NCBI GenBank assembly: GCA_016793325.1
Contig: JAEUKI010000062.1
Span: forward strand, 248,001 to 312,000
Length of the DNA: 64,000 nucleotides
Reading direction: 5' to 3'
Origin: Myxococcales bacterium
Lineage (GTDB): Bacteria; Myxococcota_A; Polyangia; Polyangiales; Ga0077539
Shown here in pieces: positions 14,903 through 24,170 of this stretch. The position numbers and the translations under genes were made by a program. The number at the start of each line of letters is the position of its first letter. Position 1 is the stretch's first letter. Below the pieces are notes generated by a model. That model saw nothing but the letters and a program-made list of their open reading frames with translations. It searched no databases and was not told the DNA's origin.

Positions 14903-15583
14903 CTACGGGTCCGTTCCGTCGCCGTTGTGTCGCAGTCCGCCGCGCCACACGCCGTCGGCGATCGTCGCCCCCTCGAGTCGTTGCTCGTCCATCGCTTCGA
15001 GTGAAACCTTGATGTCCTCGCAGAACGCTCGCGCGGTGACGAGCCCCTGCAGCGTCGAGAACCCGACGCGGAGCGCCCAGATCACCGTGAAGATCGTGAG
15101 CCCGAACACCACGAGGTCGATGTTGCGAGAGCGCGTGGTGAGCGCGCTCGTGGCCCCGAAGATCGCCAGCGTCGCGGTGATCGCTCCCGCGACGCTCGCA
15201 GCGACGAGGTCGGTCATCACCTCCATGCGGAGGCTCTGCTGCGCGGCGTCCATCGCGCGCTTCCACGCGACCGCGAACGGCTCACCGGGCTCGCCCGCGT
15301 CGCGAAAGTGCCCTGTTTCACCACGCGGCGGCGTCACAGAGGGAATCCGCAGCGACATGCCCCGCGCGACGAGCCGCGCGACGGTCGAGGCCTCCGCGGC
15401 GCGCGTGAGCTTCGCTGCGCGAGAGAAATTGCCGGCCGCCGCGAGCTTCGAGAGCGCGTGGACGAGCGCCGGTGTGTTGATGTTTCGCGCGAACAATCGA
15501 TACGTCGAGCGCGCGGCGATCAGCGCGAAGAGCGCTAGCGCGGCGTAGCGAACGATCGAGTACGTGAGCTCGTTCTGGGACAC
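14903..15583 (-). CDS. Membrane protein, weakly MotA/ExbB-like
   Basis: 226 residues from a GTG at 15583; residues further upstream in frame are Arg-rich and unlikely. There is one N-terminal membrane helix (YAALALFALIAARS), a cytoplasmic helical stretch (AAAGNFSRAAKLTRAAEASTVARLVARG), and two later helices (LVAASVAGAITATLAIFGA and IDLVVFGLTIFTVIWALRVGF). This topology and the GNFSRAAKL segment recall MotA/TolQ/ExbB proton-channel proteins, but no partner gene is adjacent. Assignment is tentative. Confidence 0.6.
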   Translation of the reverse strand: MSQNELTYSIVRYAALALFALIAARSTYRLFARNINTPALVHALSKLAAAGNFSRAAKLTRAAEASTVARLVARGMSLRIPSVTPPRGETGHFRDAGEPGEPFAVAWKRAMDAAQQSLRMEVMTDLVAASVAGAITATLAIFGATSALTTRSRNIDLVVFGLTIFTVIWALRVGFSTLQGLVTARAFCEDIKVSLEAMDEQRLEGATIADGVWRGGLRHNGDGTDP

Positions 15584-15656
15584 GCGTCGATGGTAGCGCA
15601 CCGGCGATTTGCAAGAACTTCGCGTCCGACGTTCGTCTCTGATAACGAGACTCGTC

Positions 15657-16952
15657 GTGGCTTCGGGACGATCGCCTGCGTGGATAAAATCGCTGAGGGC
15701 GCTGTTCGCGTGTGTGACGGCCGCGTCCCTCGTCGCGGCGATCGAGGCGTGCGGCGACGAGCCGCCGAGCGCGCAGGGGTCGAGCCCTCGACTCGTGGGC
15801 GACGCCGATGAAGACGCGATCGCCCAAGCAGCCGCCGCGCGCTCGGCCATTTCACGTGGAAATCTCCAGGCGAACACCGATCGCATCGTCGCTCGCCTCG
15901 ACGCGTTGCGCTCGACGCGCAGGGCCATCGAAGCGCAGGTCGCCGCCGCGCAACTCTTGCACGAACGCTATCGACGCTTTCGCGACGGGCGCGACCTCGC
16001 GCGCGCAGAGGAGCGTTGGCGCGCCCTCTCGGAGCTTCGCGATCCGGCGATCGCGTGCGACGCCCTCGCCAAGATCGGCTCGCTTCGCAACAGCGCGGAC
16101 GATCGCGACGGAGCGCGCGCGGCGTGGCTCGAGTACCTCCGCCGTTGCCCCGACGGCGCTGCGCGAGACAGCGTTCGCGCGTCGCTCGCGTTGCTCGACC
16201 CTGCGTCAGCGCGCGCTGCGGCGCCCGTGGACCACGGCCACACCCCCTCGGGCGCGAGCGCGGGATCGGTCGCGCGGCGCGCCGTTCGACGGGTGGTGAT
16301 CGACGCGGGCCACGGCGGGAGCGACCCGGGCGCGCGCGGACCCTCGGGGCTTCGCGAGAGCGACGTGTCCCTCTCGGTGTCGCGCAAAGTGGCCGAGCTC
16401 CTCGCGACCGAGCACGGCGTCGACGTCGTGATGACCCGCGATCGCGACGTGTACGTGACGCTCGAAGACCGAGCGCAGCGCGCGAACGACGCGCGCGCGG
16501 ACCTGTTCGTGTCGATTCACTGCAACGCGAGCCCCAGGGTCGACGCGCGAGGCGTGTCCGTCTACGCGCTCGACGCGCGGCACGAGCGGGTCGAAAACCG
16601 CTTCGCGCGCCGGGTGAGCGCCGAGCGCGAGCTCGATCCGATCGACGACGGAGAGGTCTCGCACATCCTCGCGAACATGCAGCTCGCCTCGCAGGGCGCG
16701 CGCTCGTGGCGGCTCGCGAACAACGTTCAGCGATCGCTGCTCGAGACGCTTCGAGCCAACTACGCGTCGGTGGACGACATGGGCGTTCACGTCGCGCGGT
16801 TCAACGTGCTCGTCGGCACCGAGATGCCCGCGATCTTGATCGAGCTCTCGTTCATCTCGAACCCGATGGAAGAGGGGCGCCTCGCCAGCGACGCCTACCA
16901 GTCGCAGCTCGCGCGCTCGATCGCCGCCTCGGTCGCCGCCGGTCCCCAATAG
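15657..16952 (+). CDS. N-acetylmuramoyl-L-alanine amidase (Amidase_3), probable lipoprotein
   Basis: About 431 residues from GTG 15657 (TTG at 15609 is an alternative). An N-terminal hydrophobic segment ends near EACGDE, consistent with export and possibly lipidation. A helical, TPR-like region follows, then the zinc amidase domain: VVIDAGHGGSDPGA (metal His), GLRESDVSLSV (metal Glu), DLFVSIHCNAS (metal His) and PAILIELSFISNPMEE (catalytic Glu). It cleaves the amide between N-acetylmuramic acid and L-Ala in the periplasm, typically at septation or cell separation. It is divergent from the ExbB-like gene. Confidence 0.92.
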   Translation: MASGRSPAWIKSLRALFACVTAASLVAAIEACGDEPPSAQGSSPRLVGDADEDAIAQAAAARSAISRGNLQANTDRIVARLDALRSTRRAIEAQVAAAQLLHERYRRFRDGRDLARAEERWRALSELRDPAIACDALAKIGSLRNSADDRDGARAAWLEYLRRCPDGAARDSVRASLALLDPASARAAAPVDHGHTPSGASAGSVARRAVRRVVIDAGHGGSDPGARGPSGLRESDVSLSVSRKVAELLATEHGVDVVMTRDRDVYVTLEDRAQRANDARADLFVSIHCNASPRVDARGVSVYALDARHERVENRFARRVSAERELDPIDDGEVSHILANMQLASQGARSWRLANNVQRSLLETLRANYASVDDMGVHVARFNVLVGTEMPAILIELSFISNPMEEGRLASDAYQSQLARSIAASVAAGPQ

Positions 16953-17029
16953 CCCCACGACTCGGTCGTCGGAATTGTTCTCGACACGGTCGCCGACCGA
17001 CGCGACCGCGCTGTAGAACACGAGGTCCG

Positions 17030-19750
17030 TTGACCACGCAGAGCCCCGATCCGGACACCGACGTCGCGCGCCCGATGCTCTCGCCCACGATCGGCGAGGC
17101 GACGAGGCACTTTCTCTCGCTGCACCGCGGGCCGCTTCGCCAAGAAGCGCTCGCGGGCCGCGGAGGCACGGCGCTCGCGCGACGCGCCGCCACCGTGTTC
17201 GACGGGCTCTTGTCCGCGTATTTCTGCGGCGCGATGGCGCGCTGCGGGCTCGACGGAGCCAACACGGCCCTCGTCGCGGTCGGAGGCTACGGGCGCGCCA
17301 TGCTCGCGCTCGGGAGCGACCTCGACCTCGTGATTCTCGCGCCCAACCCCGAGGACGCTCGCGTGCGCGCGCTTGCGGACCTCGTGCTCTACCCGCTGTG
17401 GGACGCTGGCGTGTCCGTCGGTCACGCGGTGCGCTCGCCCGCAGAGTTCGCGCAGCTCGCGCGCGACGACCTCCGCTCGGCGACCATGGTGCTCGACGCG
17501 AGGTTTCTCGCAGGCGACGCGGCGTTCGCGCGTGACGCGATCGACCGCGGGTGGCGCGCCCTCTTCGACGGCGAGGTCAACCACTTGCTCGACGCGTTCG
17601 GCGACGAGATGCGCGGGAGGCACCAGCGCTTCGGCGCGTCGGTGTACTTGCTCGAGCCCGACATCAAGAACGGTCGCGGCGCCCTCCGAGACCTCGACAT
17701 CGCCCTGTGGGCGCTCGGCGCTCGATTTCGTGTGCCGTCGTTTCACGAGGCGCTGCGCGGCGGATTCGTGAGCGCCGAGGAGCGAGAGCGCCTCGAGAGC
17801 GCCAGCGAGTTCTATTGGCGCGCGCGCTGCGCGCTGCACGCGATCGCCAACCGCCGCGCGGATCGACTGACGTTCGACGCGCAAGAAGAGTGCGCGAGGG
17901 CGCTCGGGTTGGTCGCGGACGACTCGGACGAGGCCGTCGCGCACGGCGCCGAGCGGCTCATGCAGCAGTACTACGGTCACGCGCGCACCGTCGCGACCAC
18001 GCTCGAGCTCGTGCTCGAACGCTGCCGCACCGGCCGCGCGTCGCACGATCGCATCCCGCGCTCCGAGCGGATCGCCGAGGGCGTCGAGCGCTTCGACGGA
18101 GCGCTGGTGTTCTCCGACGCCAACGTCCTCGCGCGCGATCCCGCGGCGGCGCTGCGGATCGTCGAGCTGTCCGTGCGACAGGGCGTTCCGCTCTCGGCGC
18201 GCGCGCGAGAGGCGATCGCCCGGGCGACGAGCGACGGCGAGTATTGCGCGAAGCTCCGAGGCGCGAGCGAGTCGGGGGCGCTGTTTCTACGGCTGATTTC
18301 GCACGCTCCGCGCGCGCGGCTGCGGCAGCGCGGCTCGTCGGTGAGCGCCGCAGAGCAGGGCGAGGGCAGCGTCCTCGCCGAGCTCCACGATTTGGGGCTC
18401 TTGCTCGCGATGGTCCCCGAGTTCGCGCCGGTGACAGGGCGCGTTCACCACGACGTCTATCACGTGTACACGGTCGACGTTCACAGCGTGGCGGCCGTCG
18501 ATCGGCTTCACGAGATGGCGCGCGGCGAGCATTCGGAGGCGTTCGACACCGCGGCGCGCGTGCTCGCGGACGTCGAGCGACGGCCCGTGCTCTGCCTCGC
18601 CACGCTCTTGCACGACGTTGGAAAAGGGCGCCGCGGCGATCACTCTGCGATCGGCGCCGAGCTCGTCGCGACGATCGCTCCGCGCTTGGGCTTGTCTGCA
18701 GAAGACGCCGAGTCCGTCGCGTGGCTCGTCAAGCAGCACTTAGCGCTCTATCACGTCGCGACGCGAAGAGACCTCTCGGACCCCGATACGATCGCGCCGG
18801 TCGCGCGGCTCGTCGGCTCCGAGTGGCGGCTTCGCGCGCTGTACCTGCTCACGGTCGCGGACCTCTCGACCACGAGCCCGACGTCCATGACGACGTGGAA
18901 GGCCAAGATGCTCGACGAGCTCTTGCGCCGCACGGAAGAGGCGCTCGCCGGAGGGCCGAGCGTGGATGACGTCGCGCGGCTCGTCGACGCCGCGGCGACC
19001 CTCGCGGGTGACGACGGCGCGTTGGTGCGCGCTCACTGCGCGGCGCTGCCGCCGAGGTACGCGTACGGGTCGAGCGCCGAGTCCATCGTTCGTCACGCGA
19101 GGGCCTTGCGCGAGCGCAGCGTCGGTGTGCCGCTCGTGGCCGTCGCGCGCGTCGAGTCGCCGAGCGCCGCGGCGAGCTCGCGCGAGGAGCTCCTCGAGGT
19201 GCTCGTGTGCGCGCCGGATCGACCGGGGCTGCTCGCGAGGCTCGCGGCGATGCTCTATGCGTGCCGGCTCGACGTGCAGAGCGCGCAGCTCTTCGCCAAG
19301 CAGGGCGGCGACGACGCGTGGGCCATGGACGTGTTCATCGTGCGCAGGCTCGACGACGACCCGGGCGGGCTCGATCGTCTTCGCGAGCGACTTCCGCGCG
19401 AGCTCGACCGCGTCCTCGCGGGAGACGAGCCGCCGACGATCGAGTCGCACGCGGGATTTCGACGGGCCGAACCCGCGGTGCGCACGGAGGTCTCGATCGA
19501 CAACGACGCGAGCGGTCGCTTCACGGTGATCGAGCTGTTCGGCCGCGATCGACCGGGACTCTTGCACGCGATCGCGCTCGCGCTCTATCAGCTCGGCCTC
19601 ACGATCGCGACCGCGAAGGTGAGCACCGAAGGTCGTCGCGCAGCGGACGTGTTCTACGTGCTCGAGAGCAAGCGCGAGGGGCGATCGAAGGTGTCGCCCG
19701 AGCGCTTCGGAGCCGTGCGGGCGGCGCTCGACGCGGTGCTGCGTCAATAA
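17030..19750 (+). CDS. glnD: [Protein-PII] uridylyltransferase / uridylyl-removing enzyme GlnD
   Basis: About 906 residues from TTG 17030 (GAGG about seven bases upstream); ATG 17075 would give 891. Domains in GlnD order: nucleotidyltransferase (VAVGGYGRAMLALGSDLDLVIL), a helical GlnD middle domain (EPDIKNGRGALRDLD), HD hydrolase (VHHDVYHVYTVDVHSVAAVD, then LATLLHDVGKGRRGDHS) and two C-terminal ACT domains (APDRPGLLARLAAML, FGRDRPGLLHAIALAL). It senses glutamine and modifies or demodifies PII. No glnB, glnA or amtB gene is nearby. The upstream in-frame extension over the amidase gene is a shadow. Confidence 0.93.
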   Translation: MTTQSPDPDTDVARPMLSPTIGEATRHFLSLHRGPLRQEALAGRGGTALARRAATVFDGLLSAYFCGAMARCGLDGANTALVAVGGYGRAMLALGSDLDLVILAPNPEDARVRALADLVLYPLWDAGVSVGHAVRSPAEFAQLARDDLRSATMVLDARFLAGDAAFARDAIDRGWRALFDGEVNHLLDAFGDEMRGRHQRFGASVYLLEPDIKNGRGALRDLDIALWALGARFRVPSFHEALRGGFVSAEERERLESASEFYWRARCALHAIANRRADRLTFDAQEECARALGLVADDSDEAVAHGAERLMQQYYGHARTVATTLELVLERCRTGRASHDRIPRSERIAEGVERFDGALVFSDANVLARDPAAALRIVELSVRQGVPLSARAREAIARATSDGEYCAKLRGASESGALFLRLISHAPRARLRQRGSSVSAAEQGEGSVLAELHDLGLLLAMVPEFAPVTGRVHHDVYHVYTVDVHSVAAVDRLHEMARGEHSEAFDTAARVLADVERRPVLCLATLLHDVGKGRRGDHSAIGAELVATIAPRLGLSAEDAESVAWLVKQHLALYHVATRRDLSDPDTIAPVARLVGSEWRLRALYLLTVADLSTTSPTSMTTWKAKMLDELLRRTEEALAGGPSVDDVARLVDAAATLAGDDGALVRAHCAALPPRYAYGSSAESIVRHARALRERSVGVPLVAVARVESPSAAASSREELLEVLVCAPDRPGLLARLAAMLYACRLDVQSAQLFAKQGGDDAWAMDVFIVRRLDDDPGGLDRLRERLPRELDRVLAGDEPPTIESHAGFRRAEPAVRTEVSIDNDASGRFTVIELFGRDRPGLLHAIALALYQLGLTIATAKVSTEGRRAADVFYVLESKREGRSKVSPERFGAVRAALDAVLRQ

Positions 19751-19845
19751 CGGACGGACGGGGGCGCGAGCTTCGCGCGATCGAGCGAAATTCTGCGGGC
19801 GGCGAAGAAATCGCGCCGCGGTCCGTCTACCATTCACCCTCTGCG

Positions 19846-20877
19846 ATGACCGCACTGTTTGCCTCCGCTCCCCGCCGCGCTGCGCTGGCGGCGATCGCGA
19901 TTTCGCTCTGCGTTTCGCCTGCGTTCGCGCAGCGACGGATCCCGATCCCGCTGCCCGGACAGCGCCCCGCCAACGCGACGCCCTTCGAGCTCGCGATCGC
20001 GCGCGGCGATCGCGCGTTGCAGCAGGGGCAGCTCGACGAAGCGCGGACGCAGTTCGAGCAGGCCGCGCGGCTCGACGCGAGGGACGCGAGGCCGAGCTTC
20101 TACCTCGGCGAGATCGCGCGACGACGCGAGCAGTGGCCGCAAGCCGAGGCGCATTTTCGCGCGGCGATCCAGAGGAATTCACGCATGGCCGAGGCGCACG
20201 CCTCGCTCGGCGCGGTCCTGCGCGAGCTCGATCGCGCGGCGGACGCGCGGGCCTCGTTCGAGCAAGCGATTCGCATCGATCCGCAGCTCGGCGAAGCGCA
20301 CTACGGGCTCGCGTTGTGCCTCGAGGACGCGGGCGAGCGCGATCGGGCGGTGAGCTCGTATCGAAGCGCGGTGCGGCTCAACCCGCGCGACGCGATGCCG
20401 CCGCTCAACCTCGGGATTCTCTTGGCTTCGACGCGCCCTGCGCGAGGGACGCAGCCGCGCGCAGAGTCGCTCTCGATGCTGCAAGCGGCGATGCGCAACG
20501 CGCCCGATGACGTCACGGTCCTCGCGTCGGCGGGCCCGGCGCTGCGGCTGCTCGGCGAGCACCAGAGCGCGGCGGACGCCCTCGAGCGCGCGCGATCACG
20601 GATGCAGAACCCGAGCCCATCGCTCTTGGCCGAGCTCGCGCAAGCGCTGTGGGCCGCGGGGCAGCGACCGGCGGCGCTCGTGCGCATCGGCGAGGCCGTT
20701 CAGCGCGCGCAGACATCGGCGGAGCTTCACTACGTTCGAGCGTTGATGCAGGCGGAGAGCGGCGATCGCGCGGGGGCGACCACCTCGCTTCGGGCTGTGA
20801 TCCAACACGGGGCCAACACCCCCATCGCCGAGCGAGCGAGGCAGCGGCTGGCTGCGCTTTCGGGCCGCGGACGATGA
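19846..20877 (+). CDS. Exported TPR-repeat protein
   Basis: 343 residues. A signal peptide (RRAALAAIAISLCVSPAFA, cleavage before QRR) is followed by about seven tetratricopeptide repeats, for example FELAIARGDRALQQGQLDEARTQFEQAARLDARDA and AEAHASLGAVLRELDRAADARASFEQAIRIDP. TPRs mediate protein-protein contacts; no enzyme domain is present. It lies between glnD and a PEGA kinase, both on the same strand. Confidence 0.85.
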   Translation: MTALFASAPRRAALAAIAISLCVSPAFAQRRIPIPLPGQRPANATPFELAIARGDRALQQGQLDEARTQFEQAARLDARDARPSFYLGEIARRREQWPQAEAHFRAAIQRNSRMAEAHASLGAVLRELDRAADARASFEQAIRIDPQLGEAHYGLALCLEDAGERDRAVSSYRSAVRLNPRDAMPPLNLGILLASTRPARGTQPRAESLSMLQAAMRNAPDDVTVLASAGPALRLLGEHQSAADALERARSRMQNPSPSLLAELAQALWAAGQRPAALVRIGEAVQRAQTSAELHYVRALMQAESGDRAGATTSLRAVIQHGANTPIAERARQRLAALSGRGR

Positions 20878-21051
20878 GCGAAGTTGTCCGAAGCGCTCAG
20901 GCACGGTAACAAACAGGGGAGGGCGGCGCCGCTGGCGTCTCGCTGACTCGTTTCGGGTCGCACCCTCTGAAGTGGCCCAATCATCGCGTGTGCTCGTGCG
21001 AGCGCCGCCGTCTCGAACGAACGTCGATCGTCCAGAACCACCGCACCATCC

Positions 21052-22731
21052 ATGCGCCAGTGTCCCAAATGCGGAACGAAGTTCTGGGGTGACTCCGAGC
21101 GGCAGTGCCCCAACGACGGAGCGTCCCTCCAAGACGTCGTGATGGCCAACGACCGCACGCGCCTCCTCGGCGCGGTCATCCACGGCCGCTACGCCATCGA
21201 CGGCGTCCTCGGCGACGGCGGGATGGGCGTCGTCTACCGCGCCCGCGGCGTGAGCGACGGTGCTTCGTACGCCGTCAAAGTCCTTCGCGCGGAGTACTCC
21301 AACGAAGAAGAGCTCGTCGCGCGGTTCGAAGTCGAAGCCCGCGCCGTGGCTGCTGTTCAACACGCCAACATCGTGAAGGTCTTCGAGTTCGGCTCGCTCG
21401 AAGACGGCTCGCGCTTCTTCGTCATGGAGCTCCTCGAGGGAAAATCCCTCGGCTTCGTGATGCACAACGCGGGGCGCATGCCCGACGGCCACCGCCGTCC
21501 GCTCGACGTCAAGCTCGCCCTCAAGATCGCTCGCCAAATCTGCGAGGGTCTCGGCGCCGCGCACGCCGTGGGCATCGTCCACCGCGACATGAAGCCCGAC
21601 AACGTTCACCTCGAGCGCGTGGGCGACGACGCGACGTTCGTGAAGATCCTCGACTTCGGGATCGCCAAGGTCGCCGGCTCTCAAGCCGCCAAGACCCGCA
21701 CCGGCTCCGTGTTCGGAACGCCGCAGTACATGTCCCCCGAACAAGCCGCGGGCGAGCGCGACATCGACGCGCGCACGGACGTCTACGCCACCGGGATCCT
21801 CCTCTACGAGATGGTCACCGGGCAGCTCCCGTTCGACGTCGACAACCTCATGGCCATCCTCGCGGCGCACATGTACCAAGCGCCCATTCGCCCGCGCACC
21901 ATCGCTGCAGCGAAGCAAGTCGACGCCGCGCTCGAAGCCGTGCTGCTCAAAGCGCTCGCGAAGGACCGCTCGGTTCGCTACCAGAGCATGGCCGAGTTCG
22001 GCGAGGACATCGCGCGACTCGAAGAGGGACACGAGCCGTTCGCCATCAACGACGCAGAGCAAACCGTCGTGCGCGATGGCGTGCGCGCCTCGCTCATGCC
22101 GCCGCCGATCGCCGCGGCCGCGCCCATTCCGCAAGCGACGATCTCGCCCGTCACCACGACGCCCCGCAAGACGCAGAGCAAGTCGCCCTCCGTGAGCCCG
22201 ATCGTCCTGGCGCTCGGCGCAGTGGGCGTTTTGTCCTTCGTCGGCGCGGGCGCGATGATCATCAAGCGCAGCCGCGCGCAGAGCGCCGCGCCGCTCGACG
22301 CGGAGCTTCGCGACTCGACGACGCCCACATTGATTCAAGCGACGAACGTCCCGCAGACCACCGGCGCCAACACAGCGGCCTCGAACGCGATTCGCGTCGA
22401 CACCCAACCGCCCGGCGCGCAGCTCTCGCTCGACGGTCGCACCGTCGCGTGCTTGACGCCCTGCGCGCTCACGCGTCCCACCACGACCCTCCGCTACGTC
22501 GTCAGCGCGGCCGGCTTCGCGCAGTCCGTGTTCGAGCTTCGACCGGACTCTGCGCCACACATCCAACTCATGTTGCCGCGCGCTTCTTCCGTGCGCCCGA
22601 CGAATCCGACGGGCGCGTCCGTGCGCGTTCGGCCGCAGCAACAACCGACGAACCCCGCTGCGACAGGCCAGCCCGCCACGACGCCCAACGCTGGCAACGG
22701 TTCGTCTCCGCTGCTCCACCCGTGGCAGTGA
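21052..22731 (+). CDS. Ser/Thr protein kinase with zinc ribbon and PEGA-like domain
   Basis: 559 residues. An N-terminal zinc-ribbon-like motif (MRQCPKCGTKFWGDSERQCP) precedes a full kinase domain: LGDGGMGVVYRA, YAVKVLR, HRDMKPDN, ILDFGIAKV, FGTPQYMSPEQ. One membrane helix (about residues 384-405) follows an Ala/Pro/Thr linker, and the extracytoplasmic part contains a PEGA-like domain (RVDTQPPGAQLSLDGRTV, then CALTRP). The tail is Pro/Thr/Asn-rich. This arrangement is frequent in myxobacteria. Substrates are unknown. Confidence 0.92.
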   Translation: MRQCPKCGTKFWGDSERQCPNDGASLQDVVMANDRTRLLGAVIHGRYAIDGVLGDGGMGVVYRARGVSDGASYAVKVLRAEYSNEEELVARFEVEARAVAAVQHANIVKVFEFGSLEDGSRFFVMELLEGKSLGFVMHNAGRMPDGHRRPLDVKLALKIARQICEGLGAAHAVGIVHRDMKPDNVHLERVGDDATFVKILDFGIAKVAGSQAAKTRTGSVFGTPQYMSPEQAAGERDIDARTDVYATGILLYEMVTGQLPFDVDNLMAILAAHMYQAPIRPRTIAAAKQVDAALEAVLLKALAKDRSVRYQSMAEFGEDIARLEEGHEPFAINDAEQTVVRDGVRASLMPPPIAAAAPIPQATISPVTTTPRKTQSKSPSVSPIVLALGAVGVLSFVGAGAMIIKRSRAQSAAPLDAELRDSTTPTLIQATNVPQTTGANTAASNAIRVDTQPPGAQLSLDGRTVACLTPCALTRPTTTLRYVVSAAGFAQSVFELRPDSAPHIQLMLPRASSVRPTNPTGASVRVRPQQQPTNPAATGQPATTPNAGNGSSPLLHPWQ

Positions 22732-22805
22732 TGTCGTGGTGCCCCACGGACCGTCGCGGCTGGGATGACTTCGGTCCGCGGTCGCTGTAGGGTCCCGCGT
22801 CCGAA

Positions 22806-24170
22806 ATGATCTCGTTGCGCGCGTTCGTCGCGATTTCGGCGGTGTCTTTGGGCATCGCCGCGTGTGATGGTGAGTCCGGTCGTCGACCTGCTGTAGGCGT
22901 TTTGCACTTTCCAACGGCGGCGCTCGTGTCGCCCGACGGTCGCGTGCTCTACGTCGCCAACACCAATTTCAACCTCGAATTCAACGGCGCGCTCGTTCAA
23001 GCATTCGACCTGCAAAAAATCAGGACCGATGCGCTTGCCGCGATCGCCGCTGGCGCGCCGGGAAACGCCCCCGACGAGAGCGCGTACCTCGTCCGCGACG
23101 GCGCTGGTTCGGTCGCGCGCGAGGCCGCCGTGCGCGTCGGCTCGTACATCACCGCGATGGCGCTCAGCCCCGACAATCGTCGGATGTACGTCGCCTCTCG
23201 CGCCACGGGCTGCATCCACTGGCTCGACGTTCGGGCGGACGGGCTCCTCGAGTGCCAGCAGGCCTCTGCCGGCGGCGCGTGCGACGAGCAGCAATCGAGC
23301 GGGACTTCGCACTGCGTCGGCGCGTCGCGCACGGGTCCGCGGAGTTTGCTCCTCCCGCCGAACCCCACGTCGCTCGACGTGATCGACCGCGCGCAGAGCG
23401 ACGGCCAGACGGTGCGCTACATCACCATCACGCACCACGAAGAGACGCGCTCGCGCGTGTCGTTGATGGTCCAGCGAGGCGCGGACAGCGCGCCGGTGCT
23501 CTCGCACTTCGCCGGTGATTTCTCAGCGCGTTTGTGGACGCAGCTCCGCCTGCCGCAAGCGGACGCGACCGCCGCGCCGCGCTGGCTCGTGTTCTCTCGG
23601 GACGAGCCGATCTTCGGTCACGTGCGTCTGTTCGAAGACGGCGATCGATCGTTTGTGTTTCGCGCGCCGCCCACGGTTCCCACCACGGTCGCGTCGGCGC
23701 TCGGCGTCGTGCACGCGGTGATCGATCCCTGCAACGCGAACCGCGCGTACGCCGCGGTGCGCGCGCGGCGGTCGTCAGGCTCGGGCGTCGGCGACGCGAT
23801 CTTCTCGATCGACCTGTCCAACCCCGACGAGCCGAGGGTGATCGATCAGCTCTCGATGCCGCTCGGCGCGACGCGGGTCGTTCCTGTGCGCAGGGGCGCG
23901 ACGTGCGCGGCTGGGGTCGAGCTCTACGCGGTGCTCTACGACGCGCGAAAGCTGTACGTCGTCGACGCGGACGCGTGGCGCGAAGTCGCCCAGGTGCGCA
24001 CGCAAGTGGGCCCGGCGGACCTCGTCGTCGACCCGGGAATCGGCCAAGACGGCCGCAATTTCTTGTACGTCGTGAACTTCTCTTCCATGTGCATCGAGGT
24101 CGTCGACGCGCGCACGCGCCAGGTCGTCTTCACCGTCGGTGAGCCGATCCGGCCGAGGGAGCTGTCGTGA
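22806..24170 (+). CDS. Beta-propeller-type lipoprotein
   Basis: 454 residues. The signal sequence ends in a lipobox (VSLGIAAC before DGES). Repeated strands of the YVTN/NHL kind follow (LVSPDGRVLYVANTNF, MALSPDNRRMYVASRATGCIHWLDV, VVDPGIGQDGRNFLYVVNFSSMCIEVVDARTRQVV), typical of surface beta-propellers. No catalytic motif is seen. Its stop overlaps the GTG of the next gene (GTGA), so both lipoproteins should be made together and may act as one surface complex. Confidence 0.75.
   Translation: MISLRAFVAISAVSLGIAACDGESGRRPAVGVLHFPTAALVSPDGRVLYVANTNFNLEFNGALVQAFDLQKIRTDALAAIAAGAPGNAPDESAYLVRDGAGSVAREAAVRVGSYITAMALSPDNRRMYVASRATGCIHWLDVRADGLLECQQASAGGACDEQQSSGTSHCVGASRTGPRSLLLPPNPTSLDVIDRAQSDGQTVRYITITHHEETRSRVSLMVQRGADSAPVLSHFAGDFSARLWTQLRLPQADATAAPRWLVFSRDEPIFGHVRLFEDGDRSFVFRAPPTVPTTVASALGVVHAVIDPCNANRAYAAVRARRSSGSGVGDAIFSIDLSNPDEPRVIDQLSMPLGATRVVPVRRGATCAAGVELYAVLYDARKLYVVDADAWREVAQVRTQVGPADLVVDPGIGQDGRNFLYVVNFSSMCIEVVDARTRQVVFTVGEPIRPRELS

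Noticed and set aside
15849..15863. ATTTCACGTGGAAAT, similar to a parS site
   Set aside because: Only about 11 of 16 positions match the TGTTTCACGTGAAACA consensus, it lies inside the amidase gene, and it is 47 kb from parAB. Single weak match.
16016..17029. Upstream extension of the GlnD frame
   Set aside because: Overlaps the amidase gene in another frame and is Arg-rich; the NT domain begins after 17030.
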